A stretch of 64,000 bases of DNA from Altererythrobacter sp. C41 (GTDB lineage Bacteria; Pseudomonadota; Alphaproteobacteria; Sphingomonadales; Sphingomonadaceae): assembly GCF_016803135.1 (NCBI RefSeq), contig NZ_JAEVFE010000011.1, forward strand, positions 1-64,000. The letters run 5' to 3'. Position 1 is the first letter of the stretch. The number at the start of each line of letters is the position of its first letter. The notes beneath the pieces were generated by a model. The model saw only the letters and a program-made list of their open reading frames with translations. It was not told where the DNA came from and did not search any database. Position numbers and translations under genes: made by a program. Shown piece by piece: positions 26,562-35,639 of the stretch.

Positions 26562-27422
26562 TCAGATCGGCGTGAAGTCCAGCCCGATATCCGCCGCGGG
26601 CGCGCTCTGGGTCAGGCGGCCGACGGAGACGTAGTCGACTCCCGTCGCGGCCTTGGCGGCGATGGTCGTCAGGTCGATGCCGCCGCTGGCCTCGGTCGGG
26701 ACGCGGCCGGCGACCATTGCGACCGCCGCGCGCAGCGTCGCGGGATCCATGTTGTCGAGCAGCAGATGGTGCGCACCGGCTTCCAGAGCGGGCTCGATCT
26801 GATCGAGCCGATCGACCTCGCAGATGATCGTCGCGACCCCGGCCTCGCGCGCGCGGCGCACGGCCTCCGCCACGCCGCCGGCCACGAGGACGTGGTTGTC
26901 CTTGATCATCGCCGCGTCCCACAGCCCCATGCGGTGGTTCTGCGCCCCGCCCATGCGGACTGCGTACTTCTCCAGATGGCGCAGGCCGGGGATCGTCTTG
27001 CGGGTGTCGAGCAGCACGCAGTCCGCATCGCCCATCGCGTCGACATAGGCGCGCGTCATCGTCGCGATGCCAGAGAGGTGCTGCACGGTGTTGAGTGCGC
27101 TGCGCTCCGCCGTGAGCATGGCCCGCGCCTTGCCCGAGAGGCGCATGACGTCGGTCCCGGCCGGCACGCGGGCGCCCTCCTCCGCCAGCACCTCGATCTC
27201 CATCTCCGGATCGAGCGCACGGAAGAAAGCCGCGGCGATCGGCAGCCCCGCGACCACGATCGCATCGCGCGTATCCATCGCACCGGAAAAGCGCGCGTCG
27301 GCCGGGATCACGCTCTCGCTAGTCACATCGCGCCCGCCGCCGGGCAGCCCCTCGCCCAGATCCTCGGCCAGCGTTTCGCGCACGAAGCGGGCCAAGTCGA
27401 AGCCTTCGATCCGGAACGTCAT
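26562..27422 (-). CDS. nadC: nicotinate-nucleotide pyrophosphorylase NadC
   Basis: NadC (quinolinate phosphoribosyltransferase) makes nicotinate mononucleotide in NAD synthesis. The 286-residue length is typical. Motifs include LAEDLGEGLPGGGRDVTSESVIP near residues 17-40, RSALNTVQHLSGIATMTRAYVDA, LLDTRKTIPGLRHLEKYAVRMGGAQNHRMGLWDAAMIKDNH, and EASGGIDLTTIAAKAATGVDYVSVG. It stands alone on the minus strand; nadA and nadB are not in the window. Confidence 0.96.
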   Translation of the reverse strand: MTFRIEGFDLARFVRETLAEDLGEGLPGGGRDVTSESVIPADARFSGAMDTRDAIVVAGLPIAAAFFRALDPEMEIEVLAEEGARVPAGTDVMRLSGKARAMLTAERSALNTVQHLSGIATMTRAYVDAMGDADCVLLDTRKTIPGLRHLEKYAVRMGGAQNHRMGLWDAAMIKDNHVLVAGGVAEAVRRAREAGVATIICEVDRLDQIEPALEAGAHHLLLDNMDPATLRAAVAMVAGRVPTEASGGIDLTTIAAKAATGVDYVSVGRLTQSAPAADIGLDFTPI

Positions 27423-27501
27423 GCCTTCTCCATCCTAACTCGCCCGCTCGTTACGAACGGACGCCGCCGAAGGCCAGACATTCCGCGGCTGCCGGCACAC
27501 C

Positions 27502-27543
27502 AAAAAGGCCGATGCCTGCCTTCGAAGAAGCCAGGCATCGGCC
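27502..27543 (-). terminator. rho-independent terminator after the STN-type TonB receptor
   Basis: Read on the minus strand, a 12-bp perfect stem (GGCCGATGCCTG with its complement, 27507-27518 and 27532-27543) is followed directly by TTTTT. It lies 30 bases beyond the stop codon of the TonB-dependent receptor gene and should end that transcript before nadC. Confidence 0.9.
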
Positions 27544-27572
27544 CAGTGATCCCTCGGGGAGAGGGAGATGTA

Positions 27573-30500
27573 CTAGAACCCCTTGGTCACGCTGAAGCCG
27601 ATGATCCGCGGATCGAGGGTAAATACGTTGGCAGTTAGGCCGGTGTCGTCGCTGTTGAGGAAGAAGTCGGTGATCGGCGCATCGTTGAACACGTTCTTCA
27701 CGTAGAGTTGCAGCGCGAAATCATCATCCGGCCGCACGAGCGTGATGGCCGCATTGACGTTATCCCATGCCTTCAAGCGGTCTATTTCCGTGTTGTACAC
27801 CCGCGCGTAGCTCTCCGATTGGCGATAGTAGTCGCCGCGCAGCGTCAGCATCCAGTCGCCGCCATCGATCGGAATTGTGTATTGAGCGCCGATATTGAAC
27901 GTCAGGTGCGGCGCGTTGGGAAGCTCGTTGCCCGAAAGATCCGCGAAGAACCCGCGTCCGCCGTTGGGAGCATCGGTGAGGGGATCATAGGTGAAGCCGA
28001 AGAGCGCATGAAACGGTAGCCCCGGCCGTTCCGGGTCGAAGCTGCCATATCGCTGCGATCCCGCGCAAAGTGACCCCAAGGCAAAGTTGGCAAGCCCGCC
28101 GTCAGGGGGCACTGCCAGGAAGCTGTTCATTATGATCTCAACTTTGTCCCGTGGCGCGATGCAGTTCGACGGCACCGCCGGCGAGGGCCGGATCAAAACC
28201 CAGTCCTCGTTGCCCTGGGTGCGGTTCATCACATCGATCGACTGCTCGCCGTTCCCGATGCGGGTTTGGAGAAAACCCAGCGTGGCGTCGACGCGGAATC
28301 GCTCCGTCGGGTTCCACGCCGCTTCCAGTTCGACGCCCCAAGTGGTGGCATCGAAATTTTCGTTGAGCGATATCCGGTCGACGATCTGCGAAACCTGATA
28401 GTCCTTATAGAGGTTGAGGAACACCGTCGCGTTGAGAGACAGGCGCCCGCCGGCAAAGCTGTTTTTCGTGCCGATCTCGAATGCTGTGACGTACTCGGGA
28501 TCGAAATCGGCGGGAAGCGGCTCATACTGGATGACCGACGGATCGACATCGATCCGGGGCGGGTTGGTACCACCAGCCTTGTATCCGCGCGACACGGATG
28601 CATACACGAGCGTATCGTCGCTGAAGGACGTCATCGGCTGCCAGTCCACCACGAAGCGCCCGGTGAACGCATCCGACTTCAGCACCGACGGCGGAAATTC
28701 GCGGAAGCCCCGGCTGATATAGCCACCCGAGGTGGGCCCGGTGTCCTGACCGAAGTTCGCGGCGCCGAGAAGGAGCTGTGTCGGGATCGGCGTGGTCGTC
28801 TTGGTGTCTTTCGTATAGCGGCCGCCAAGGGTTACCTTCAGGCTTTCGGTCACGTCCCAGTAGAGCTCGCCGAACGCCCCCCAGGACTCGATCTCAACAA
28901 CGTTCTTGCTGCGAAAATAGTTATGGCCCTCGCCGTTGATTTGATCGATCGGATTGGGGTCGACGTAGACGCATTCGCGCGCCTCGGTTTCGGGTGGCCC
29001 ACAATTCACGGTAGTTACACCGTTGCTTAGCCGGTCAGCATTCGAATTGAACAACAGCTCCGCGATGTACGAGAAGACATTGCTCATCACATAGTAGTCA
29101 TCTTGCGTATCGAAGTTGAGGTAGTTCGCGCCGACATTGAAATTGATCGGCCCGTCCATATCGGACTGAAGGCGCAGCTCCTGAAACCACTGCTCGTTCT
29201 CCGAGCGACTGATGTCTACCGTCAACCACCGGTCTGAGGGACCGAGCTGCGGATCGGTGTAGACGCCTCCGGGGGTCAGACCGGGATTTGGGAGTAAGTT
29301 CCCGCCAGCATCGACGAGCGTGGCACTGTCCGGAAATATCGGCGCGGACACGAATCTGCTATAGTCTTGGGACGAGTAGTAGCTGTCCTTTGCGAAGGTC
29401 GTCTGCGAATAGAGGCCGACGTTGCCCAATCCAAGTTCGAGATTGAGCTGGAATATGTCGTTCTTTGCCCGGAATACAGGATCATAGCTCGTTTCGATCT
29501 CGCGCAAGTTTCGCGACTGAACGACATCGGCATAAGGAGACGTTTCGAAACTGATGCCTTGCACATTCTGGCGCGTGATGGGATCGCGCCCGACAGCCAC
29601 GACGCCTGCTGCAAAGAACTGCGACGAACCGCGCAAGTTCGGCGCTCCGAAGGCCGCGTCGCTATACAAGGTGCTCGGTAGACAGCCCTGGCTCAGCTTT
29701 GCTTGCATGTACCCGTAGGGTACCGTCGTCTCGCCGACCTGCGTCGGCCCCGGGTCGCGCGTACACAGCTGCTTGCCCGTCCGCGAGCGGTTGTCGTCCT
29801 CCTCGAAGTGTTGCCAAATGAAGCTCGCGCTGAAATTGTCGCTTGGCTCCCACCCGACTGACAGGCGCGTGGACCACAGGTCGCGCCCGTTTACCCGCTT
29901 GTTGGTATAAGTGTTGAAATCGTAGCCGTCGCGCTTGGTCATCATGCCCGCGGCGCGCACCGCCAGAGTATTGCCGAGCGGCACATTGATATGACCGCTG
30001 AGCCGGCGGGTGTCATAGCTGCCCGACTCGGCCTTCACCTGTCCGCTGAACTCCGAATATTCGGGAAGCGCGGGGATCATGTTGACGACGCCAGCCGTCG
30101 CGTTGCGGCCATAGAGCGTGCCCTGCGGCCCGCGCAGTACCTCGATCCGCTCCATGTCGAAGAACTCGGACTCGAAGAGCCGATTGCGGATGAGCGGAAT
30201 GTTGTTGAAGCTGACTGCAACCGCCGGATCCGAAGCGGCCGAGATGGCCTTGGTCCCGATGCCGCGGATCGAGAAGTTGTACATGCTGAAGTTGCTCTTG
30301 GAGAAGTTCACATTCGGCACGGCCCGCAACAGCTCCGAACCGCCCTCGATCTTCTGCGCATCCAGATCCTCGCTCGAAAGCGCCGTCACCGCAATCGGCA
30401 CGTCCTGGATCGATTCTTCTCGCTTCTGAGCGGTGACGATGATCACTTCCTGGCGCAGCGGCTCCGCTGCCGGGGCAGCGCTCGCCGAGGGGTTCGGCGC

Positions 30501-30818
30501 CGGGGCCGAAGCGGGCGCGAGGGCGTAAGTCCGGTCGTCGCTCGAGACCACGCGAAGGCCCGCATCTGCAGCGATGCGGCGGATCGCCTGGTCTACTGTC
30601 ATCGCACCTTTCAGTGCGCGGATCGACTTACCCCGCACCGCCGCCGCGCTGACCAGGATCTGCACTTCGGCCTGGGCGGCCACGGCGGGAATACCGGTCG
30701 CTGCTGCCTGAGCCGGCACGTCGAAGGTTCTCGTCTGCGCCACGGCCGGCGTGGCCATGACCACCGCGCAGACGGCCGCCGAAGCCGCGAGAGCGCCGCG
30801 AAGATCGCGATACCGCAT
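27573..30818 (-). CDS. TonB-dependent receptor with STN signalling domain (FecA-like)
   Basis: A 1081-residue outer-membrane receptor. The signal peptide is about residues 1-27. An STN (secretin/TonB short N-terminal) domain follows at about 45-105, which contacts FecR in transcription-signalling receptors. The plug starts with a TonB-box-like EVIIVTAQKREESIQDVPIAVTAL and includes LRGPQGTLYGRNATAGVVNMIP. The barrel ends in GFSVTKGF with terminal Phe. A GGAGGGATT ribosome-binding site supports the start. The upstream FecR- and FecI-like genes on the same strand make a cell-surface signalling set. The ligand is unknown; the base composition is a little lower in GC than the surroundings. Confidence 0.93.
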   Translation of the reverse strand: MRYRDLRGALAASAAVCAVVMATPAVAQTRTFDVPAQAAATGIPAVAAQAEVQILVSAAAVRGKSIRALKGAMTVDQAIRRIAADAGLRVVSSDDRTYALAPASAPAPNPSASAAPAAEPLRQEVIIVTAQKREESIQDVPIAVTALSSEDLDAQKIEGGSELLRAVPNVNFSKSNFSMYNFSIRGIGTKAISAASDPAVAVSFNNIPLIRNRLFESEFFDMERIEVLRGPQGTLYGRNATAGVVNMIPALPEYSEFSGQVKAESGSYDTRRLSGHINVPLGNTLAVRAAGMMTKRDGYDFNTYTNKRVNGRDLWSTRLSVGWEPSDNFSASFIWQHFEEDDNRSRTGKQLCTRDPGPTQVGETTVPYGYMQAKLSQGCLPSTLYSDAAFGAPNLRGSSQFFAAGVVAVGRDPITRQNVQGISFETSPYADVVQSRNLREIETSYDPVFRAKNDIFQLNLELGLGNVGLYSQTTFAKDSYYSSQDYSRFVSAPIFPDSATLVDAGGNLLPNPGLTPGGVYTDPQLGPSDRWLTVDISRSENEQWFQELRLQSDMDGPINFNVGANYLNFDTQDDYYVMSNVFSYIAELLFNSNADRLSNGVTTVNCGPPETEARECVYVDPNPIDQINGEGHNYFRSKNVVEIESWGAFGELYWDVTESLKVTLGGRYTKDTKTTTPIPTQLLLGAANFGQDTGPTSGGYISRGFREFPPSVLKSDAFTGRFVVDWQPMTSFSDDTLVYASVSRGYKAGGTNPPRIDVDPSVIQYEPLPADFDPEYVTAFEIGTKNSFAGGRLSLNATVFLNLYKDYQVSQIVDRISLNENFDATTWGVELEAAWNPTERFRVDATLGFLQTRIGNGEQSIDVMNRTQGNEDWVLIRPSPAVPSNCIAPRDKVEIIMNSFLAVPPDGGLANFALGSLCAGSQRYGSFDPERPGLPFHALFGFTYDPLTDAPNGGRGFFADLSGNELPNAPHLTFNIGAQYTIPIDGGDWMLTLRGDYYRQSESYARVYNTEIDRLKAWDNVNAAITLVRPDDDFALQLYVKNVFNDAPITDFFLNSDDTGLTANVFTLDPRIIGFSVTKGF

Positions 30819-30908
30819 GTAATCCCTCCCATGTCATCGCCCGTTGTTCGGGTCCCATGACTACGATGCATCACGTAGGTATTTCCGTTTCCCCCGTGGT
30901 CCTTTCTT

Positions 30909-31922
30909 TCACTTTCGCGACAGCACGATCCGGTCCGGCCCGGTCTCGACGCGGGCGCCCAGCAGCGCCGCCGCCGCGCGGGCGAAGGCGTCCGGCTCGT
31001 TGGTGCGGAAGCGGCCGATCATCTCCTTCTGCCCCAGCGCCGGATCGGCGATCTCCAGCTTGACCGCGTTATAGCGATTGAACGCCGCAGCGGCCTCGGC
31101 CACCGTGTCGCCTTCGAACACGAGCTGCCCCGTGCGCCATGAAAGCGAGCGGTCGATCTCGTTTCCGGCAGCGACCACCCGCGGGTCGCCACGCGTCTTG
31201 CCGACGAACGTGCGCATGCCGGCGGAAACGCGGCGGCGCGCACCCTCCTGCCCGTCGCGCCAGACCTCGACGATGCCCTCGGTGACCTGGACGTCGACCC
31301 CGGTGCCCGTGCGGTGCACGGCAAAGGCGGTGCCGACGGCCCTCACCCTCACCTCGCCGGCCTCGACCACAAACGGCCGCGTCCGGTCTTTGGCGACCTG
31401 GAACCAGGCCTCGCCTCGCGCCAGCTCGACCTCGCGCACCTCGGGGGTGAGCGTGACGTCCAGCGTCGTCTGCGTGTTGACCGCCGCGAGCGAACCGTCC
31501 TCCAGCGGCACGCGCCGGATCTCGCCCAGCGCAGTCTCGATCCGCTGCGACGGAGGCTGGAGAATTCCGGGAAGGAACAGGCCGGCGGCGAGGCTCGCCG
31601 CGATGGCGACGCCGGCGCCCCAGAGAACCCGTCGGCGCTGCAGCGCCGGCCCTCGATTGGCGGGCGCCAGATTTGCCTCAAACCCGCCCAAATCCTCCGT
31701 CGCCTCCTGCGCCGGAGCCTGGCCCGCGCCCAGCACGCTCGCACGGTCGAGCATGCGCCACGCGGCCTGCGCGCGGAAATAGGCGCCGCGGCGACGTTCG
31801 TCCCCGGCGAGCCAGGCTTCCAGCTCGGCACGCGCGGCCGCGCCGCCGCCCTCGCGGTCGACGCGGGCGACCCACTCGGCCGCGCGATCAGAGATCGCCT
31901 GTGCTGTCTCGCGCTCGCTCAT
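30909..31922 (-). CDS. fecR: FecR-family transmembrane anti-sigma/sensor protein
   Basis: A 337-residue FecR-type regulator. The cytoplasmic N-terminal part has the DUF4880-like segment (AAEWVARVDREGGGAAARAELEAWLAGDERRRGAYFRAQAAWRMLD). One membrane helix follows (VLWGAGVAIAASLAAGLFL, about residues 98-116). The periplasmic FecR domain contains ETALGEIRRVPLEDGSLAAVNTQTTLDV and FVVEAGEVRVRAVGTAFAVHR, ending in a C-terminal STN-like part. It overlaps the ECF sigma gene by 35 bases, and the receptor gene lies 90 bases downstream. Confidence 0.92.
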   Translation of the reverse strand: MSERETAQAISDRAAEWVARVDREGGGAAARAELEAWLAGDERRRGAYFRAQAAWRMLDRASVLGAGQAPAQEATEDLGGFEANLAPANRGPALQRRRVLWGAGVAIAASLAAGLFLPGILQPPSQRIETALGEIRRVPLEDGSLAAVNTQTTLDVTLTPEVREVELARGEAWFQVAKDRTRPFVVEAGEVRVRAVGTAFAVHRTGTGVDVQVTEGIVEVWRDGQEGARRRVSAGMRTFVGKTRGDPRVVAAGNEIDRSLSWRTGQLVFEGDTVAEAAAAFNRYNAVKLEIADPALGQKEMIGRFRTNEPDAFARAAAALLGARVETGPDRIVLSRK

Positions 31923-32478
31923 CTCGTGCCATTTCCGTCAGTGCCTGCTCGGCGTTCCGCTCCCCCTCCGCGATCGCTTGCAGAATCAGTTTGAGCCCCC
32001 TGCCGACGTCGTTCTCCACCACATGCTCGGTCACGCCCAGCCGGCGAGCGACCTCGCGCTGCGGCAGGCCTTCAATCTTGCGCAGCTCGAATATCCTCCG
32101 GCATCGCTCGGGCAGCCCTTCGATCAGTCGCCGCACGCGCTCCAGCTCGCGGCGGCCGCCCGCCACCCGTTCGGGCGACGGTTCATCGAGAACGATGTTC
32201 AGATTGTCGATTTCCGTAACTGAATCGATCCGCACCACCCGCGCGCGCCTGAGCTGCATGAGAACGACGTTGCGCGCCGTGGTGAAGAAATAGGCGCGGC
32301 CGCTGCGGATGTGGCCGACCTCCTCGAGCCGCGCGATCTGACAATAGGCTTCCTGCACGACGTCCTCGATATCCGCGGGATCGAGTGTACGGCGGAGCCA
32401 CGCGCGCACCTCGCCCTCGTGGGGAAGGATCTCGCTCCCCACCCAGTCCATGATCCTCTCGCGGCTCTGCCTGCTCAC
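31888..32478 (-). CDS. fecI: FecI-like ECF sigma factor
   Basis: A 196-residue ECF sigma factor. Region 2 is visible as LRRTLDPADIEDVVQEAYCQIARLEEVGHIRSGRAYFFTTARNVVLMQLRRARV. Region 4 contains LIEGLPERCRRIFELRKIEGLPQREVARRLGVTEHVVENDVGRGLKLI, with a helix-turn-helix. The pairing with FecR and an STN-type receptor is the standard FecI arrangement. An internal ATG nine codons downstream is an alternative start. The C-terminal 11 residues are encoded in the overlap with the FecR gene. Confidence 0.92.
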   Translation of the reverse strand: MSRQSRERIMDWVGSEILPHEGEVRAWLRRTLDPADIEDVVQEAYCQIARLEEVGHIRSGRAYFFTTARNVVLMQLRRARVVRIDSVTEIDNLNIVLDEPSPERVAGGRRELERVRRLIEGLPERCRRIFELRKIEGLPQREVARRLGVTEHVVENDVGRGLKLILQAIAEGERNAEQALTEMARDERARDSTGDL

Positions 32479-32563
32479 GACGCGCTGCTACACCCCCATT
32501 CCAGGCACGATGCACGGCGAACGGATTTCCGTACGCGCGCGTGAAAAATTTCTGCCGGCGCCC

Positions 32564-34714
32564 TCAGTCCGCTGTCGTGGCTGGCCGCTCCCAGCCCTCG
32601 CGGTAGCGGGCGAACCAGGCGAGGATGGCCGAGGCCTTGGCGGCCGATTGCGAGGGGCGCGCCGCGATGCCGCCGTGGCTGGCGCCGGGTACCTTGACCA
32701 GCGCCGTCGGCACGCCGCGCAGGCGCAGCGCGGTATAGTATTGCTCGGATTCGCTGACTGGCGTGCGGTAATCCTCGCTGCCGACCACGACCAGCGTCGG
32801 CGTCTCGACATTGCCGACCAGCGACAGCGGCGAGAGCCGCCAGTAGGTCTCGTGGTCCTCCCACGGCTGGGCGCCGAGCCAGTAGCGACCGAAGAACGCA
32901 GGGCCATCGGCGGTGAGCGCCTGCGTCGTCCAGTTGATCACCGGCTTCTGCGTCGCCGCTGCCTTGAAGCGCCGGGTCTTGCCGACGATCCAGCTCGTCA
33001 GCACGCCGCCGCCCGAGCCGCCGGTGACGAACAGCGCGTCGGGATCGGCTATGCCCAGCGCGATCGCCCGGTCGACGATGCTCATCAGGTCGAAGTAGTC
33101 GTTGCCCGGATAGGCCTTGTCGATCTGGTTCGCGAAGGCCTCGCCGTAGCTGGTCGAACCGCGAGGATTGGCCGAAAGCACCGCGTAGCCCGCAGCGGCA
33201 TAGAGCTGGTTGTCGGTCGAGAAATGCGGGCCGTAGGCGGAGAAGGGTCCGCCGTGAATCTCCAGGATCAGCGGCACGCGCTGCCCCTCGACGTAACCGG
33301 GCGGCAGCGTCAGCCAGCCATCGATCTCCAGACCGTCATGGCTCGACGCGGCCGTGATCTTGCGCACTTCGCCGAGCGCCTTCACCTCGCGCAGCGAGCG
33401 GTTGAGGTCGGTCAGCATGCGCGCCTTGCCGCCGCGGGCGATCTGCACTTCCGCCGGACGCGTCGGAGTTCCGCCGGTAAAGGCGATGCTGTCGTCCGCG
33501 GCGACCGAGAAGCTGCCGCCGGTGTAGGGCCGGTCGAACCCGCCGCCCGACAGTCCGCCGATCACCTCTTTGACCGAACCGTCCAGGCCGACGCGCGCGA
33601 CCTTTGTCTCGCCCCGCTCGTCGTACTGGACGTAGATGCCTCGGCCGTCAGCATCCCAGGCGATGCTGGCTGCGCTGAAATCCCAGTCGGCGGTCAGGTT
33701 GCGGCGGCCCGATCCGTCGCGATTCATGACGTAGAGATTCGTGTTCTCGTATGCGCGCAGCGCATCATCGAAGCCGAGGTAGGCGATCAGTTTCCCGTCG
33801 GGTGAGGAGAGCGGGCTACCGTCGGGACCGTCGCGGTCGGTCAGCCGGGTGAGGCCGCCGGTCGCCACGTCGAGGGCATAGATCTCCCCCTCGAGCGGGT
33901 CGGTCTGCCAGTCGGCATTGCGATTGGCGCCGAAGTAGAGCGTGCCCCCGTCGGGCGACCAGCTCAGCGGCCCGCCATCGTGGTAGCGGCCGAAGGTGAG
34001 CTGCCGCGGCGCGCCGCCGGTGGCCGGGACGACGAAGACCTTCTCGAACCCCGGCTCGATGTAGCCTTGCCCGTCGGCGCGGTAGGTGAGGAGGTCGTGG
34101 ACTTCGAGCGGCTCGGCCCATTCTGCGCCTTCGGGCTTGTCAGTGGGCGCCGCGCCGAGCTTCGGCCCATCCTGCTTGACCAACATGGTGTAGGCGATCG
34201 AGCGCCCATCGGGTGACCAGGTGATGTTCGAGGGACTCGTCGGCAGGCCGGTGAGACGCACGGCCTCCCCGCCCTCCATCCAGCGCACCCATAGCTGCGG
34301 ACTGCCGCCTTCGGTCGAGGCATAGGCGAGGCGATCGCCGTCGGGGGACCAGCGGGGTGCGAAGGCGTCTCCCCCACGTCCGGCGACCGGCACTTCCTCG
34401 CCGGTGCGGGTGTCGATCAGCCAGATCGTGCTCACCGCCCGGTCGGACATGATGTCGTTCGAGCGGCGGACATAGGCGATGTAGCGCCCGTCGGGGCTTA
34501 TCTGCGGATCGGCGGCGATGGCGAGGTCGAACAAGTCCGCACCGGTGAAGCGCCGCTCGGGGCCGCTGCGGTCCGCGCCGGCGGCGGAACCCGACATGGC
34601 GGCCTCCGGCCTCTGCTCTGCCGAGGGCTCCGGAGCTTCCTGCGGCTCCTGTGCCAACCCGGCTTGCGCCTGAAGCATCAGAAGGCTCGCGCTCAGAACC
34701 GCCAGTTTCCGCAT
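32564..34714 (-). CDS. secreted S9 family prolyl oligopeptidase-type peptidase
   Basis: A 716-residue serine peptidase of family S9 (acylaminoacyl/dipeptidyl peptidase type). The signal peptide is MRKLAVLSASLLMLQAQAGLAQ. Residues 60-430 form a WD40-like beta-propeller with repeated SPDGRYIAY, SPDGDRLAY, SPDGRSIAY and SPDGGTLYF blades. The C-terminal alpha/beta-hydrolase domain carries the triad Ser567 (GGSGGG), Asp648 (GSEDYRTP) and His680 (GASHGG). It is transcribed alone on the minus strand and is probably a periplasmic peptide-scavenging enzyme. Confidence 0.93.
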   Translation of the reverse strand: MRKLAVLSASLLMLQAQAGLAQEPQEAPEPSAEQRPEAAMSGSAAGADRSGPERRFTGADLFDLAIAADPQISPDGRYIAYVRRSNDIMSDRAVSTIWLIDTRTGEEVPVAGRGGDAFAPRWSPDGDRLAYASTEGGSPQLWVRWMEGGEAVRLTGLPTSPSNITWSPDGRSIAYTMLVKQDGPKLGAAPTDKPEGAEWAEPLEVHDLLTYRADGQGYIEPGFEKVFVVPATGGAPRQLTFGRYHDGGPLSWSPDGGTLYFGANRNADWQTDPLEGEIYALDVATGGLTRLTDRDGPDGSPLSSPDGKLIAYLGFDDALRAYENTNLYVMNRDGSGRRNLTADWDFSAASIAWDADGRGIYVQYDERGETKVARVGLDGSVKEVIGGLSGGGFDRPYTGGSFSVAADDSIAFTGGTPTRPAEVQIARGGKARMLTDLNRSLREVKALGEVRKITAASSHDGLEIDGWLTLPPGYVEGQRVPLILEIHGGPFSAYGPHFSTDNQLYAAAGYAVLSANPRGSTSYGEAFANQIDKAYPGNDYFDLMSIVDRAIALGIADPDALFVTGGSGGGVLTSWIVGKTRRFKAAATQKPVINWTTQALTADGPAFFGRYWLGAQPWEDHETYWRLSPLSLVGNVETPTLVVVGSEDYRTPVSESEQYYTALRLRGVPTALVKVPGASHGGIAARPSQSAAKASAILAWFARYREGWERPATTAD

Positions 34715-34773
34715 CGTAAAGTCCCCTCGTCCAATCCCTGAACGCCGGACCCTAGCGGCACCGAAAGGGCTTG

Positions 34774-35625
34774 TCAGCGCACCAGGAGCACCGGCGCTTT
34801 CACCGTGCGGATCATTGCGGTCGTCGTGCTGCCGACGAGCATCGTCCTGATCGGGGAATGGCCGTAGGCGCCCATCATCAGCAGCGCGCCGTCGATGCCG
34901 GCGACGACCTCCCCGATCGCCTGCTCCGCCTTGCCGCGTTCCACCAGCGTTTCCACAGGTCGCCCCTCGGCTATCGATGCAGCCGCGCGTTCGAGCTCGT
35001 CCCAGTCGCCCGCCCCGCGCGCCTCGGCCATGACCATGGTCACCGGCAATGCGGCGAACAGCGGCGAGTTCGCCAGGCGCTCCAGCGCGCGTCCGGCGGC
35101 GGGACTGCCGTCGTAGGCCAGCACCACGTGCTGCGGTTCATGGAATGCGTGAGCGGCGACCAGCACCGGCTTGCTGCTCGCGCGCACGATGCGTTCGATC
35201 TTCGATCCGACGTGGTCGCTGGCAAATTCATGGCTGGCACCGCGCTTGCCGATCACCACGACCCGCGCCGCTTTCTCGCGCTCGAGGATCGTCTCCACGA
35301 TCCCCCCGTGGCGGTGTAGCGGGACGACGTTCGCCGCGCCCGCGCCGCGCAGCAGCGCCCCTCCCGCGGCGAGCAGGGCGCGTCCCTTCTCAACCTCCAC
35401 CCGGGCATCGGCTTCGGACAGGCGGACGAGTTCCTCCATCAGCTCGCTCTTGACCCCGAGCCCGATGGCGCCGGACAGATCGCGCCGCGCAGTGACGGGA
35501 TCGCTCCGCTGCACGACGTGGAGCAGCTCGATCGGCAGCGCCAGCCGCGCCGCGGCCCAGGCCGCGAGGCGGCAGACGCTTTCGGTGTAGGCGGACGCGT
35601 CGATCGCGGCGAGCACCCGTTCCAT
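34774..35625 (-). CDS. tandem-domain universal stress protein (UspA family)
   Basis: A 283-residue cytoplasmic protein made of two UspA-like domains. The first is about residues 3-140 (VLAAIDASAYTESVCRLAAWAA, ARVVVIGKRGASHE) and the second about 150-283 (HVVLAYDGSPAAGRALERL, LLMMGAYGHSPIRTMLVGSTTTAMIRTVKAPVLLV). The second keeps the nucleotide-binding G-2X-G-9X-G(S/T) pattern. The start at 35625 is preferred over an ATG five codons upstream because GGGAGAG is spaced six bases before it. It follows the SulP transporter gene closely and is probably co-expressed. Confidence 0.9.
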   Translation of the reverse strand: MERVLAAIDASAYTESVCRLAAWAAARLALPIELLHVVQRSDPVTARRDLSGAIGLGVKSELMEELVRLSEADARVEVEKGRALLAAGGALLRGAGAANVVPLHRHGGIVETILEREKAARVVVIGKRGASHEFASDHVGSKIERIVRASSKPVLVAAHAFHEPQHVVLAYDGSPAAGRALERLANSPLFAALPVTMVMAEARGAGDWDELERAAASIAEGRPVETLVERGKAEQAIGEVVAGIDGALLMMGAYGHSPIRTMLVGSTTTAMIRTVKAPVLLVR

Positions 35626-35639
35626 CGCGTTCTCTCCCA

